Assembly (NCBI GenBank): GCA_902610905.1
Contig: CACLXS010000002.1
Span: 1-39,807, forward strand
Reading direction: 5' to 3'
DNA from: an uncultured SAR86 cluster bacterium
GTDB taxonomy: Bacteria > Pseudomonadota > Gammaproteobacteria > Magnimaribacterales > D2472
Length of the DNA: 39,807 nt
Shown here: positions 16,758-24,545 of the stretch, one piece after another
Numbering within the stretch: position 1 is the first letter of the stretch
Layout of the letters: the number at the start of each line of letters is the position of its first letter
Translations under genes and position numbers: made by a program
Notes under the pieces: model-generated
Told to the model about the DNA's origin: nothing
What the model saw: only the letters and a program-made list of their open reading frames with translations
The model's database searches: none

Positions 16758-17493
16758 TTAATGTCTTCCAAATTATTTTTGTAATTTTTAGATTAAAGAA
16801 GATACTAGTAATTCTATATAAAAACCCAGGAATAATGTGTGACTTTCCTTTCTTTGAAGCTTTTTCGGTCTCAGTTACCACTTTATCAGCTGAGACCCAC
16901 ATCCAATCTGGTATTTTTCTTGTTAAATGTTCTAGACCAGATCTTTGATGAATATTTGTTCTAACATATCCTGGTAAGCTAACTGTTACTGAAATGTTTG
17001 TATTTTCTAATTCTTCATTTAAAGATCTTCCATAAGCATATATTCCTGATTTGACTGCTGCATAAATTGAAGATTTTGGCATCGGTATTAAGGCCCCTAT
17101 GCTAGAAATTATTACAACTCTTCCGGCATCTTTTTCTTTCATTTTAGGTAAAAAATATTCAATAAGATTTATAACTCCACCAAACATCAAATAAGTTGCA
17201 TCTTTAATGTCTTTTGGTGAGTTTTTACCAACACTACCATTTATACCTATTCCTGCATTTGCAATTAACAAATCAGGCGTTGATATTTTTAATATTAAGC
17301 TGTCAAGATCCTCTGATGAACTAAGGTCACATGAATAGGCGCTACAGTTCGAAGAGTTTAATGCTTCCAAAGCTGATTTAGATCTTTCAATATCTTGAGA
17401 AACTAAATCCAAATGCCAATTATTTTTTATTAAATGTTTTGCATATGCAAGACCTATTCCAGAAGAGAATCCAGTAATCAAAGCTTTTTTCAT
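16744..17493 (-). CDS. short-chain dehydrogenase/reductase (SDR)
   Basis: 249 aa. Classical SDR motifs are intact: cofactor loop TGFSSGIG (7-14), CDLS (55-58), NAGIG (79-83), and the catalytic Ser130/131 with Tyr144-x-x-x-Lys148 (YAAVK). The C-terminal 40 residues (MWVSADKV..., then a hydrophobic ending FLYRITSIFFNL) resemble the DltE/YqjQ-like group acting near membranes. It would oxidise or reduce a keto/hydroxyl group with NAD(P)H; the substrate is unknown. It begins 2 nt after the crotonase-like stop and overlaps nagZ by 14 nt. Confidence 0.88.
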   Translation of the reverse strand: MKKALITGFSSGIGLAYAKHLIKNNWHLDLVSQDIERSKSALEALNSSNCSAYSCDLSSSEDLDSLILKISTPDLLIANAGIGINGSVGKNSPKDIKDATYLMFGGVINLIEYFLPKMKEKDAGRVVIISSIGALIPMPKSSIYAAVKSGIYAYGRSLNEELENTNISVTVSLPGYVRTNIHQRSGLEHLTRKIPDWMWVSADKVVTETEKASKKGKSHIIPGFLYRITSIFFNLKITKIIWKTLNARK

Positions 17494-17495
17494 TC

Positions 17496-18299
17496 TTATT
17501 CTTCTTCCCAGCTTGGAGATCTTTTTTCAATAAAAGCGCTTATTCCTTCTTTAGCATCCTCTCTTAGAATATTATTTTTCATAACTTCTGATGTATATTC
17601 ATAAGCTTTTGACAAGCTCATGTCAGCTTGCTCATAAAAAGCCTTCTTCCCAGTAGTTATTGTTAAAGATGGTTTATCTGCAATCTTTCGTGCTAACTGC
17701 ATAACTGTAGATTCTAGTTCTTCAACTTCAACATAATTATTAATAAGGCCGATATTCTTAGCTTTTTGCGCACTAATCATATCTCCGGTTAAAAGCATTT
17801 CCATCGCATTCTTTTTATGAACATTTCTAGAGAGAGCGACCATTGGGGTAGAGCAAAAAAGCCCAATGTTAACTCCAGGCGTAGCAAATTTAGCATCATT
17901 TGATGCTATTGCTAAATCACAACTAGCAACTAATTGGCAGCCTGCAGCTGTAGCAACACCGTTAACCTCAGCTATTACCGGTTTTGAAGAGTTAACTATT
18001 GCTTGCATTAAAACCGAACATGAACGAAACAGCTCTTTAAAAAAACTTTCTCCATCATCTAGACCTTTCCTAGCTTGAGTAATTTCTTTTAGGTCATGTC
18101 CAGCACTATATACATTACCCTTTGAGGCAATAACTATTACTTTGATTGAATTATCATCATTGGCAAATGCAATAGCATCTATTAAAGCAGAGATCATCTT
18201 ATTTGAAAGCGCATTTTTACTATTCTGATCATTCATGACCAATCGCAAAATGTTATTTATAGGCGCTTCTTTGATAAGTAATTGAGATTCGTTGTTCAT
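17496..18299 (-). CDS. crotonase-fold (enoyl-CoA hydratase/isomerase family, ECHDC3-like) protein lacking both catalytic glutamates
   Basis: 267 aa. The fold is clear: YSAGHDLKEI (64-73, CoA/oxyanion loop), VIAEVNGVATAAGCQLVASC (108-127) and the helix after KFATPGVNIG. In rat enoyl-CoA hydratase the catalytic acids are the Glu of GGGCEL and the Glu of GQPEI. Here they are Gln122 (AAGCQL) and Gly142 (TPGVNI). The protein therefore should not work as a normal hydratase and looks like the ECHDC3 group, whose reaction is unsettled. It sits in an operon with a CoA-binding protein and an SDR, so a CoA thioester ligand is still plausible. Confidence 0.85.
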   Translation of the reverse strand: MNNESQLLIKEAPINNILRLVMNDQNSKNALSNKMISALIDAIAFANDDNSIKVIVIASKGNVYSAGHDLKEITQARKGLDDGESFFKELFRSCSVLMQAIVNSSKPVIAEVNGVATAAGCQLVASCDLAIASNDAKFATPGVNIGLFCSTPMVALSRNVHKKNAMEMLLTGDMISAQKAKNIGLINNYVEVEELESTVMQLARKIADKPSLTITTGKKAFYEQADMSLSKAYEYTSEVMKNNILREDAKEGISAFIEKRSPSWEEE

Positions 18300-18339
18300 A
18301 ACTAATCTATTAAAAGCTATTTTGTTTTACTAGTCCAAT

Positions 18340-18750
18340 CTACTTAATGAGTTCTTTTTTAGGACAACGATCCATTACGACTCTCAATCCAGCACTTGTA
18401 GCTAGATTAGCTGCTTCATGATGAACAATACCTTCTTGCATCCATAAAACTTTTGCGCCTATTTTGATAGCATCCTTAGCAATATCCATTACAGCGTCGT
18501 GTTTACGAAAAATATCTACCATATCAATATTTTCTTCGACTGCATCAAGATTAGGCAAACACTCTAAATTCAAGATATTATTTCCAGACTCGTTTGGATT
18601 TATTGGAAATACTTTATAGCCATTTTCAATAAGACTTTCCATAACCTTGTAACTATCTCTATGTTTTTTTGAGCTTGCCCCCACAACCGCTATTGTTGTG
18701 ACCTCATTCAAAATATCTCTTAAATAAAACTCAGAATATTCTATGTTCAT
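18340..18750 (-). CDS. CoA-binding (YccU-type) protein
   Basis: 136 aa from the ATG at 18748-18750; reading from the TTG one codon earlier adds nothing. The Rossmann-like CoA-binding domain resembles the N-terminal part of succinyl-CoA synthetase alpha: TIAVVGASSKKHRDSYKVM, GYKVFPINPN, then DIFRKHDAVMDI and KVLWMQEGI, ending with VMDRCPKKEL. This order is typical of E. coli YccU-like proteins, for which CoA binding is known but the role is not. It lies between the MDR oxidoreductase and crotonase-like genes in one minus-strand operon. Confidence 0.85.
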   Translation of the reverse strand: MNIEYSEFYLRDILNEVTTIAVVGASSKKHRDSYKVMESLIENGYKVFPINPNESGNNILNLECLPNLDAVEENIDMVDIFRKHDAVMDIAKDAIKIGAKVLWMQEGIVHHEAANLATSAGLRVVMDRCPKKELIK

Positions 18751-18769
18751 CAAATGATTATAATATTTA

Positions 18770-19906
18770 TTACTTATGTGGATTAATTAAATACTTTTCG
18801 CCAGTTGCTTGTTTTGCATAAGATTGAATAATTTCTGGTTGAAGCATTTCTTCAAAAGAAATTTCTTTTGCATACGAACTAGCAAATGTAGTTTTAATTT
18901 CGCTAGCAATTCGCATTCTCATTTGACCAAACTTTTCCATTCCAATTCGTCCAATCATGGGGGTTAACAACCATCCACCAAGACCCCATGACATTCCATA
19001 AGACCTTTTTAAAATAGTAGGAGATTGATCTAAGCCACCATAAATGTAAACTTGTTTGTATGTATCAGAACCATATCTGCTATATTCCTTAGCTGTTTTA
19101 TTGGCAGCTATTTCCATGGCAGCCAATATTTGACTTGGAAGTTCGCCATTATTTCCTCCACCAGTTGCATCAAAACCAAGAGTGGCTCCAGTAGCAACTA
19201 AAGCAGATACCAAATCATCCATAAAACTATCGTCGCTTGTATTGCAAACATATTCAGCTCCAAGATTCTTTAAAAGTTCTACATGCTCTGATTTTCGAAC
19301 AATATTTACCAAAGGTATTCCATCGTCTTTACAAATCTTTACTAACATTTGGCCAAGATTAGAAGCAGCTGCAGTATGAACAAGAGCTGAATGGTTTTCC
19401 ATCTTCATAGTTTCTACAAAAGATAAAGCCGTTAAAGGATTTACAAAAGAGGATGCTGCCTCTGAAGGTTTAGTTCCTTCATACATTACTAGGCAACTTG
19501 CAGCTGGAACACATCTATATTGAGAATACATTGCTCCTCCAGCTAACCCTACTGTTTTACCAATCAAATCCTTTACATTCTCTCCAGCATCAACAACCAC
19601 ACCCGCACCTTCATTACCAACTTGCATCGATTGATCTAATCTTGGTTTCATAGCTCCGATTAGAGCAGGATGTATTCTTATAGTTGTTTTTGTTTCATCA
19701 CCAGACCCTCTTGTGTTAATAGATGAAATATCAGCAGCAAAACTTATAAGAAGCCCGAGATCAGACGGATTTATAGGAGCTGCTTCAACTTTTATAATTA
19801 CTTCATCAGCCGATGGTGTGGGTATTTCAGAGGTTTTAATAGATAACTCGATGTTTCCATCATTTGTAACCATTGAACGAATTTCTTTTGAAATAGTCTC
19901 TAACAT
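18770..19906 (-). CDS. MDR-superfamily zinc-type alcohol dehydrogenase/quinone oxidoreductase-like protein
   Basis: 378 aa with AGGGGA upstream of the ATG. The N-terminal GroES-like domain has PINPSDLGLL and VGNEGAGVVVDAGENV; the nucleotide-binding domain has ALVHTAAASNLGQMLVKIC with AxxxxLG in place of the usual GxGxxG, as in quinone oxidoreductase and enoyl reductase members. Catalytic zinc cysteines are absent, so it is likely a zinc-free NADPH-dependent reductase of alpha,beta-unsaturated carbonyls. A roughly 40-residue insertion (about 60-95) and a longer C-terminus make it bigger than standard quinone reductases (about 325 aa). It heads the operon that runs to the cupin gene. Confidence 0.82.
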   Translation of the reverse strand: MLETISKEIRSMVTNDGNIELSIKTSEIPTPSADEVIIKVEAAPINPSDLGLLISFAADISSINTRGSGDETKTTIRIHPALIGAMKPRLDQSMQVGNEGAGVVVDAGENVKDLIGKTVGLAGGAMYSQYRCVPAASCLVMYEGTKPSEAASSFVNPLTALSFVETMKMENHSALVHTAAASNLGQMLVKICKDDGIPLVNIVRKSEHVELLKNLGAEYVCNTSDDSFMDDLVSALVATGATLGFDATGGGNNGELPSQILAAMEIAANKTAKEYSRYGSDTYKQVYIYGGLDQSPTILKRSYGMSWGLGGWLLTPMIGRIGMEKFGQMRMRIASEIKTTFASSYAKEISFEEMLQPEIIQSYAKQATGEKYLINPHK

Positions 19907-19951
19907 CTTATTTCCCCTATTAGATTTTGAGTCGTTAAGCTCAATGAATGA

Positions 19952-20521
19952 TTACTGCTTGATTATAGATGTTATTTTTTCAATTAAGTCTTTTACTGCT
20001 GGTTTATTTTCCTTTATTTCATCTATTGTGAGTCCGTCGAGCTCATGGGGAAATACCAACCATTCATCTGTTTCATGTAAATAGAAATCTGGTTTTCTGT
20101 CAGTTTTATTTTTTGACGGCTTAAAGTATGGGGTAGCAACTTTAATTTCAGGTGTGTTTTTCTTGCAGGCTGCTTTTAAATCGCTAATTATTTGTTCGAT
20201 AGACAATCCAGTATCATGTACGTCATCTACAATTAATAATGAATCTTCAGATTCTAACTGTCTGATTACATAATTTAGTCCATAAACTTTAACGCTGGAA
20301 TTATGTTGATCAATGCCTGAATAATGAGATGTTCTAATTGCAATATGATCAGAAGTTACGCCCAAAACCTCTAAAAACTCTTGAACAGCAATTCCTATGG
20401 GCGCACCACCCCTCCAAACGCCAATTATATAGTTTGGGCGAAAACCACTTTCGTATACCTTCCAAGCGAGCTTGAAAGAATCTTCTAGTAACTGATCTGC
20501 ATGGATAAAAGTTTTTTTCAT
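19952..20521 (-). CDS. COG2236-type purine (hypoxanthine-like) phosphoribosyltransferase
   Basis: 189 aa from the ATG at 20519-20521; the frame can begin two codons earlier at a TTG, but ATG is preferred. The PRPP-binding loop is LLIVDDVHDTGLS, and YIIGVWRGGAPIGI is the N-terminal phosphoribosyltransferase core seen in xanthine/hypoxanthine enzymes. The C-terminal WLVFPHELDGLTIDEI replaces the usual purine hood, as in this predicted-phosphoribosyltransferase family. It probably converts hypoxanthine, guanine or xanthine plus PRPP to the nucleotide. It follows the TonB receptor gene on the same strand, and a perfect 11-bp inverted repeat fills the region where its ribosome site should be. Confidence 0.82.
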   Translation of the reverse strand: MKKTFIHADQLLEDSFKLAWKVYESGFRPNYIIGVWRGGAPIGIAVQEFLEVLGVTSDHIAIRTSHYSGIDQHNSSVKVYGLNYVIRQLESEDSLLIVDDVHDTGLSIEQIISDLKAACKKNTPEIKVATPYFKPSKNKTDRKPDFYLHETDEWLVFPHELDGLTIDEIKENKPAVKDLIEKITSIIKQ

Positions 20522-20531
20522 CTGCAAATGC

Positions 20532-20570
20532 TATACGAGTACATGATTGATAACAACACGTACTCGTATA
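20532..20570 (-). promoter_or_regulatory. perfect 11-bp inverted repeat in the phosphoribosyltransferase leader
   Basis: TATACGAGTAC at 20532-20542 and its exact reverse complement GTACTCGTATA at 20560-20570 flank a 17-nt loop. It lies between the TonB receptor stop and the phosphoribosyltransferase ATG and ends 10 nt before that ATG. There is no T-run after the stem on either strand, so it does not look like an intrinsic terminator. It could be an RNA hairpin that stabilises or controls the mRNA, or an operator. Confidence 0.6.
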
Positions 20571-20584
20571 AAAATTAAATTATG

Positions 20585-22942
20585 TTAAAAGTTTTTACTT
20601 ACTCTTACCATAAATTGTCTTGGCGCAATTAGTTCAATACCTGTAGCAGCAACACCAAAGACATCTGTCATGCTAGAGTTTACCCCATCTTTATCAGAAG
20701 CATTTAATAAGATTAGATCTAGCTTGTTGATAGGATAACTGTCAGGATATTCGATACCAACACTAAGATTTACTACTGTATAACCGTCAATTGCATCAAC
20801 TACTGGATTATTAGAAACTCTTTGCATAAGTTCTCCTCTTTTAATAATCTGAAGAATAGCTGTTAAGTCGTTTCCAGAAGCTAGGCCAGTTTCATAAATT
20901 AAACTTAAGTCCGCATTGGATTCTGGCGTTTTAGCTAAACTATTGCCTTTAACGTTCTCTCTCAACCCATACCTAATTAATTCTTCTCCTTCAGCTGAAT
21001 ATTGAAAAGCGTCAACATTATCTAGAACCTCGTAATCAGAACTTACCTCACTGTCTATAAATGCAAGATTTGCATCTATCATTAAGTTGTCAGTAATAAT
21101 TCCTTTTAGTTCTACTTCTAGTCCTGAAATGTCAGATTCTGGAATGTTCGCGACACCACCCTGGAATTGATCAGGGTCAGTTGCTTGGAACTGAAGGTTT
21201 TTATATGTATATGAGAAGGCTGCTAAATTGGTTCTTACTCTACCATCAAGCATATCAGTCTTTAGGCCTACTTCTAACGCATCAATGGTTTCTTTCTCGA
21301 AGGTTCTATATACCATTGGTGGAGCAACTACAGCATTGAACCTAAATATTGCATCTAGTTCCTCTCTTGTAGCTCTTCCATAAGTTAAGTTTGTTCCTCC
21401 AGGTTTAAAGCCTCTTGTATATGATACATAAGTCATAGTATCCGGATTAACATCAAATTCTGCAGTAACTTTTCCAGTCATCTCATCGTCTGTGCCTTCA
21501 TCATCGAAGATATCAATATTAAAGAAATTTGCTACGTCAGTCTTAAAAGTATCTTTTGAATAACGAAAACCAGAAATTAGGCGCGTTGTATCACTAAGTG
21601 AATACGTTGTTTGCCCATAAAAAGAATAAGACTTTCTAGAGGGATATGCATCTGTGACAAAATCAAACTCTCCTACTGAAAATACATCTAAGGCAGCAGG
21701 AAAATTATAATTATGTGTATAACAATAATTAGGATTAGCGAAAGGTTCATCGCATACATACTTAATTTCACCATTCGCGTCCCAATCTCTGTAACCTTTA
21801 ATATGGTTTTCTATTTTATGATCCATATAAAATGCTCCAGCAACCCAATCTAATTTTCCATTTAAGATAGGATCATTAGAAATAAGATTAACTTCAAGGG
21901 TTTTTGTTTCTACAAGCGATGTTTCTGGTCTGAACTCAGCCTTAATATATGTTGTTCCTTCTAGGCCTGGAATTGCTGCAACAGTTTCACCAAGATTATG
22001 TCTATCGTTATCTCTACTAACACTAATATCATCTTCTTGAGAACTAGCAACGATTTTTAAGTTTGCGTATCCAAGATCTTGCTCGTATATCGCCGCAAAT
22101 ACCTTAGAAGTAAGTTCCTGATTAGACAGTGTATCTTGAGCTAAATTACGTATACCTGAACTTTGATCATCAATACCTCTCATCGCTGCGCCATTTCTAT
22201 CAATATCAAAATACTGAGCGAAGATTCTTAATGAAGATGAATCACTCAATTCAATTGCCCAGTCACTTCTTAGACTAATATTATTTGCGTCATCTAATTC
22301 CTGACCAGTTACAATATTCTTTGAAAAACCATCACGCTTTGTTGAGCTGAATGAAAATCTTGTAGCAACTTTTTCACTAACTGGAATATTTACAGAAGTT
22401 CTGTATTTCAATAAATCATAGTTACCGATAGTAAGATCTGCTTTACCGTAATAATCATCGGTAGTTGGTTTTTTACTTATAACATTGATAGCTCCACCAG
22501 TTGAGTTTTGGCCAAATAAAGTTCCCTGTGGACCTCTAAGAACCTCAATTCTTTCAATATCAATAAAATCAGTTAATAAAGAAAATGGTGAAGCAATAAA
22601 TACCCCATCAATGTGGAAAGCAACTGATGGTGCTGCAATTGCATTTTGATTTGTTTCATTTCCAACACCTCTTATTGAGATAACAGTTTTATAACCTTCG
22701 TTCTTAGAAACAGTCACTCCTGGAACAATAGCACTTAGGTCTACAAATGATTCAATATTTTTGTTCTCTAAATCGGAATCGGTAAGAGCAGAAACTGCTT
22801 GAGATATATCTTGAAGGCTTTCATCTCTTTTCTCAGCTGAAACGATTACTTCTTCAATAGTTGAGGTTTGAGCATTAACTTCAAAGTTAAAAGCAAAAAT
22901 CAATATTAAAGAAAATATACTGCGTAATTTAAAAATTTTCAT
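20585..22942 (-). CDS. TonB-dependent outer-membrane receptor
   Basis: 785 aa. A signal peptide (about 1-24, ending VNAQ) is followed by the TonB box-like IEEVIVSAEKR, the plug domain (about 45-160: PGVTVSKNEGYKTVISIRG, DIERIEVLRGPQGTLFGQNS, GGAINVISKKP) and a 22-strand-type barrel whose last residues, RQFMVRVSKNF, end in the terminal Phe needed for barrel assembly. It takes up a large or scarce nutrient across the outer membrane using TonB energy. The substrate cannot be read from sequence, but the neighbours (purine phosphoribosyltransferase, divergent purine permease) hint at a purine-related ligand. AGGGG lies 11 nt before the ATG. Confidence 0.93.
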   Translation of the reverse strand: MKIFKLRSIFSLILIFAFNFEVNAQTSTIEEVIVSAEKRDESLQDISQAVSALTDSDLENKNIESFVDLSAIVPGVTVSKNEGYKTVISIRGVGNETNQNAIAAPSVAFHIDGVFIASPFSLLTDFIDIERIEVLRGPQGTLFGQNSTGGAINVISKKPTTDDYYGKADLTIGNYDLLKYRTSVNIPVSEKVATRFSFSSTKRDGFSKNIVTGQELDDANNISLRSDWAIELSDSSSLRIFAQYFDIDRNGAAMRGIDDQSSGIRNLAQDTLSNQELTSKVFAAIYEQDLGYANLKIVASSQEDDISVSRDNDRHNLGETVAAIPGLEGTTYIKAEFRPETSLVETKTLEVNLISNDPILNGKLDWVAGAFYMDHKIENHIKGYRDWDANGEIKYVCDEPFANPNYCYTHNYNFPAALDVFSVGEFDFVTDAYPSRKSYSFYGQTTYSLSDTTRLISGFRYSKDTFKTDVANFFNIDIFDDEGTDDEMTGKVTAEFDVNPDTMTYVSYTRGFKPGGTNLTYGRATREELDAIFRFNAVVAPPMVYRTFEKETIDALEVGLKTDMLDGRVRTNLAAFSYTYKNLQFQATDPDQFQGGVANIPESDISGLEVELKGIITDNLMIDANLAFIDSEVSSDYEVLDNVDAFQYSAEGEELIRYGLRENVKGNSLAKTPESNADLSLIYETGLASGNDLTAILQIIKRGELMQRVSNNPVVDAIDGYTVVNLSVGIEYPDSYPINKLDLILLNASDKDGVNSSMTDVFGVAATGIELIAPRQFMVRVSKNF

Positions 22943-22957
22943 TGGTTATAATCCCCT

Positions 22958-22985
22958 TGTGCTTATGTATAAAAACTGCAGCACA
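22958..22985 (-). promoter_or_regulatory. inverted repeat directly upstream of the TonB receptor ribosome site
   Basis: TGTGCT (22958-22963) and AGCACA (22980-22985) are perfect inverted copies with 16 nt between. On the minus strand the second arm is followed immediately by AGGGG, the receptor's Shine-Dalgarno. It could form a leader hairpin or be an operator. The rest of the 173-nt gap to the permease gene is A+T-rich with no RNA gene that I can see. Confidence 0.35.
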
Positions 22986-23115
22986 TAATAATGTTTTTTA
23001 TTAATATAATAGAAAGCAATTTGTATGCCAAATAACGATACTAAAAATAAAAGTAAATAAAGTAATATTGTATTATAAATTGTAGAATAATTAAGTAAAT
23101 TGCTATTCAAAAAAA

Positions 23116-24417
23116 ATGAAAAAATTTATTGAAAATACTTTTAACCTTGAGTCCAATAACACCTCGATAAAGCAAGAATTTATAGCTGGTTTTACTACTT
23201 TTATAACCATGGCTTATATTATTTTTGTTAATCCACAAATGATGGCAGCCAGTGGAATGGATCTCGGTGCAAGTTTTGTTGGAACATGCATAGCAGCTGC
23301 TATAGCATGTTTTGCAATGGGTTTTTATTCGAACTGGCCAGTTGGTCTTGCTCCTGGTATGGGTTTAAATGCATTTTTTACATACACAGTTGTTGGAGAA
23401 ATGGGCTACAGCTGGGAAATTGCACTAGGTGCAGTTTTTATAGCAGGTATATTATTCGTAATTATAAGCGTAACTCCATTAAGGCAATGGATGCTTAACA
23501 GTATCCCGCTGAATCTTAGAATTGCTATGGGTGCAGGAGTTGGTTTGTTTGTTGGATTTATTGGACTAAAAACTGGCGGAATTATTATTCAAAATGATGC
23601 TACATTTTTAAGTCTTGGTAATTTTAAAAATACTGAAACTTTTCTTGCAGCATTTGGATTTCTCTTAATATTAGTATTAGCTATCAGAAAAGTTATTGGC
23701 GCAATAATAATTGGAGTTTTAACAGTTACTGTTTTGGGCTTGCTACTTGGCTTGATTGAGTTTAATGGTATTGTTTCATCACCTCCTGATTTAAAACCAA
23801 TCCTGCTTAAATTAGATATTTTAGGTGCATTTGATATTGCTATGATTAGTGTAATTATTTCTTTTTTGTTTGTTAATCTCTTTGATACGGCTGGTACTTT
23901 ATTGGGTGTAGCATCTAGAGCTAATTTAATTCAGGACTCAGGAAAAATTATTAATCTTCATAAGGCGTTAAAGGCTGATAGTACTTCTAGTGTTGCAGGA
24001 TCATTATTTGGTTGTTCACCAGTAACTAGTTATGTTGAAAGCTCAGCCGGTGTAGAAGCTGGAGGAAGAACTGGTTTAACTGCAGTGATAATAGGAATAT
24101 TCTTTTTAGTTGCAATTTTCTTTTCGCCAATTGCATCTATGGTACCAAGTTATGCTACTGCTGGTGCTTTAGTATATGTAGCAATATTAATGCTTGGCGG
24201 AATGGAGCGACTTGATTGGTCTGATAATACTGAGCTATTGCCAGCACTTATTATGATAATCATGATCCCTCTTACTTTCTCAATTGCAAATGGAATTGCT
24301 ATAGGTTTTATCTCTTATGTTGTCTTAAAGTTAGCTGCTCAAAAAGTTTTAGAAATAAGCATAGGTGCTTGGTTTTTATTTTTAATATTTATATCTAAGT
24401 TCATTCTATTAAACTAA
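23116..24417 (+). CDS. NCS2/AzgA-type purine (adenine/guanine/hypoxanthine) permease
   Basis: 433 aa with 12-14 hydrophobic segments. Family landmarks are FITMAYIIFVNPQMM near residue 33, GLAPGMGLNAFFTY (about 76-89), LFVNLFDTAGTLLGVA (about 251-266) and SLFGCSPVTSYVESSAGVEA (about 296-315), the signature of the AzgA/PurP/GhxP-PbuG group. It imports purine bases across the inner membrane by proton symport. It is transcribed divergently from the TonB receptor across a 173-nt gap. No Shine-Dalgarno precedes its ATG; a weak TATTCA lies 6 nt upstream, so a short or absent leader is possible. Confidence 0.92.
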   Translation: MKKFIENTFNLESNNTSIKQEFIAGFTTFITMAYIIFVNPQMMAASGMDLGASFVGTCIAAAIACFAMGFYSNWPVGLAPGMGLNAFFTYTVVGEMGYSWEIALGAVFIAGILFVIISVTPLRQWMLNSIPLNLRIAMGAGVGLFVGFIGLKTGGIIIQNDATFLSLGNFKNTETFLAAFGFLLILVLAIRKVIGAIIIGVLTVTVLGLLLGLIEFNGIVSSPPDLKPILLKLDILGAFDIAMISVIISFLFVNLFDTAGTLLGVASRANLIQDSGKIINLHKALKADSTSSVAGSLFGCSPVTSYVESSAGVEAGGRTGLTAVIIGIFFLVAIFFSPIASMVPSYATAGALVYVAILMLGGMERLDWSDNTELLPALIMIIMIPLTFSIANGIAIGFISYVVLKLAAQKVLEISIGAWFLFLIFISKFILLN

Positions 24418-24534
24418 AGTTTTTAAATTCATATTCATAAAATTAAAATATTGATAAATCATTAGCGATTTATATTATTACAAATGTTGCAGAATTGTTT
24501 AATAAAATTTACCTTCTTGATTTAAATACATTCA

Positions 24535-24540
24535 TATAAT
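24535..24540 (+). promoter_or_regulatory. -10 element implying a leaderless ugd transcript
   Basis: A perfect TATAAT ends 5 nt before the GTG start of ugd at 24546, so transcription would start at or next to the first codon. There is no Shine-Dalgarno before this GTG. No good -35 hexamer is seen at 16-18 nt spacing, which lowers confidence. Confidence 0.4.
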
Positions 24541-24545
24541 TTGAT

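Noticed and set aside
1-18299. A complete DMSP demethylation pathway from the acyl-CoA dehydrogenase end, DmdA-like protein, acyl-CoA synthetase and crotonase homologue
   Set aside because: The synthetase is FATP-type rather than DmdB-like, the crotonase lacks catalytic glutamates, and the genes are in separate operons. Only the DmdA-like protein itself is worth testing.
20532-20570. Purine riboswitch suspected because of a CTCGTATA string next to purine genes
   Set aside because: The rest of the purine aptamer (three-way junction and conserved loops) is absent; only the simple inverted repeat is supported.
24454-24473. ATAAATC/GATTTAT inverted repeat after the permease gene, considered as a terminator
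   Set aside because: The stem is only seven mostly A-T pairs and is not followed by a T-run, so it is not supported as an intrinsic terminator.
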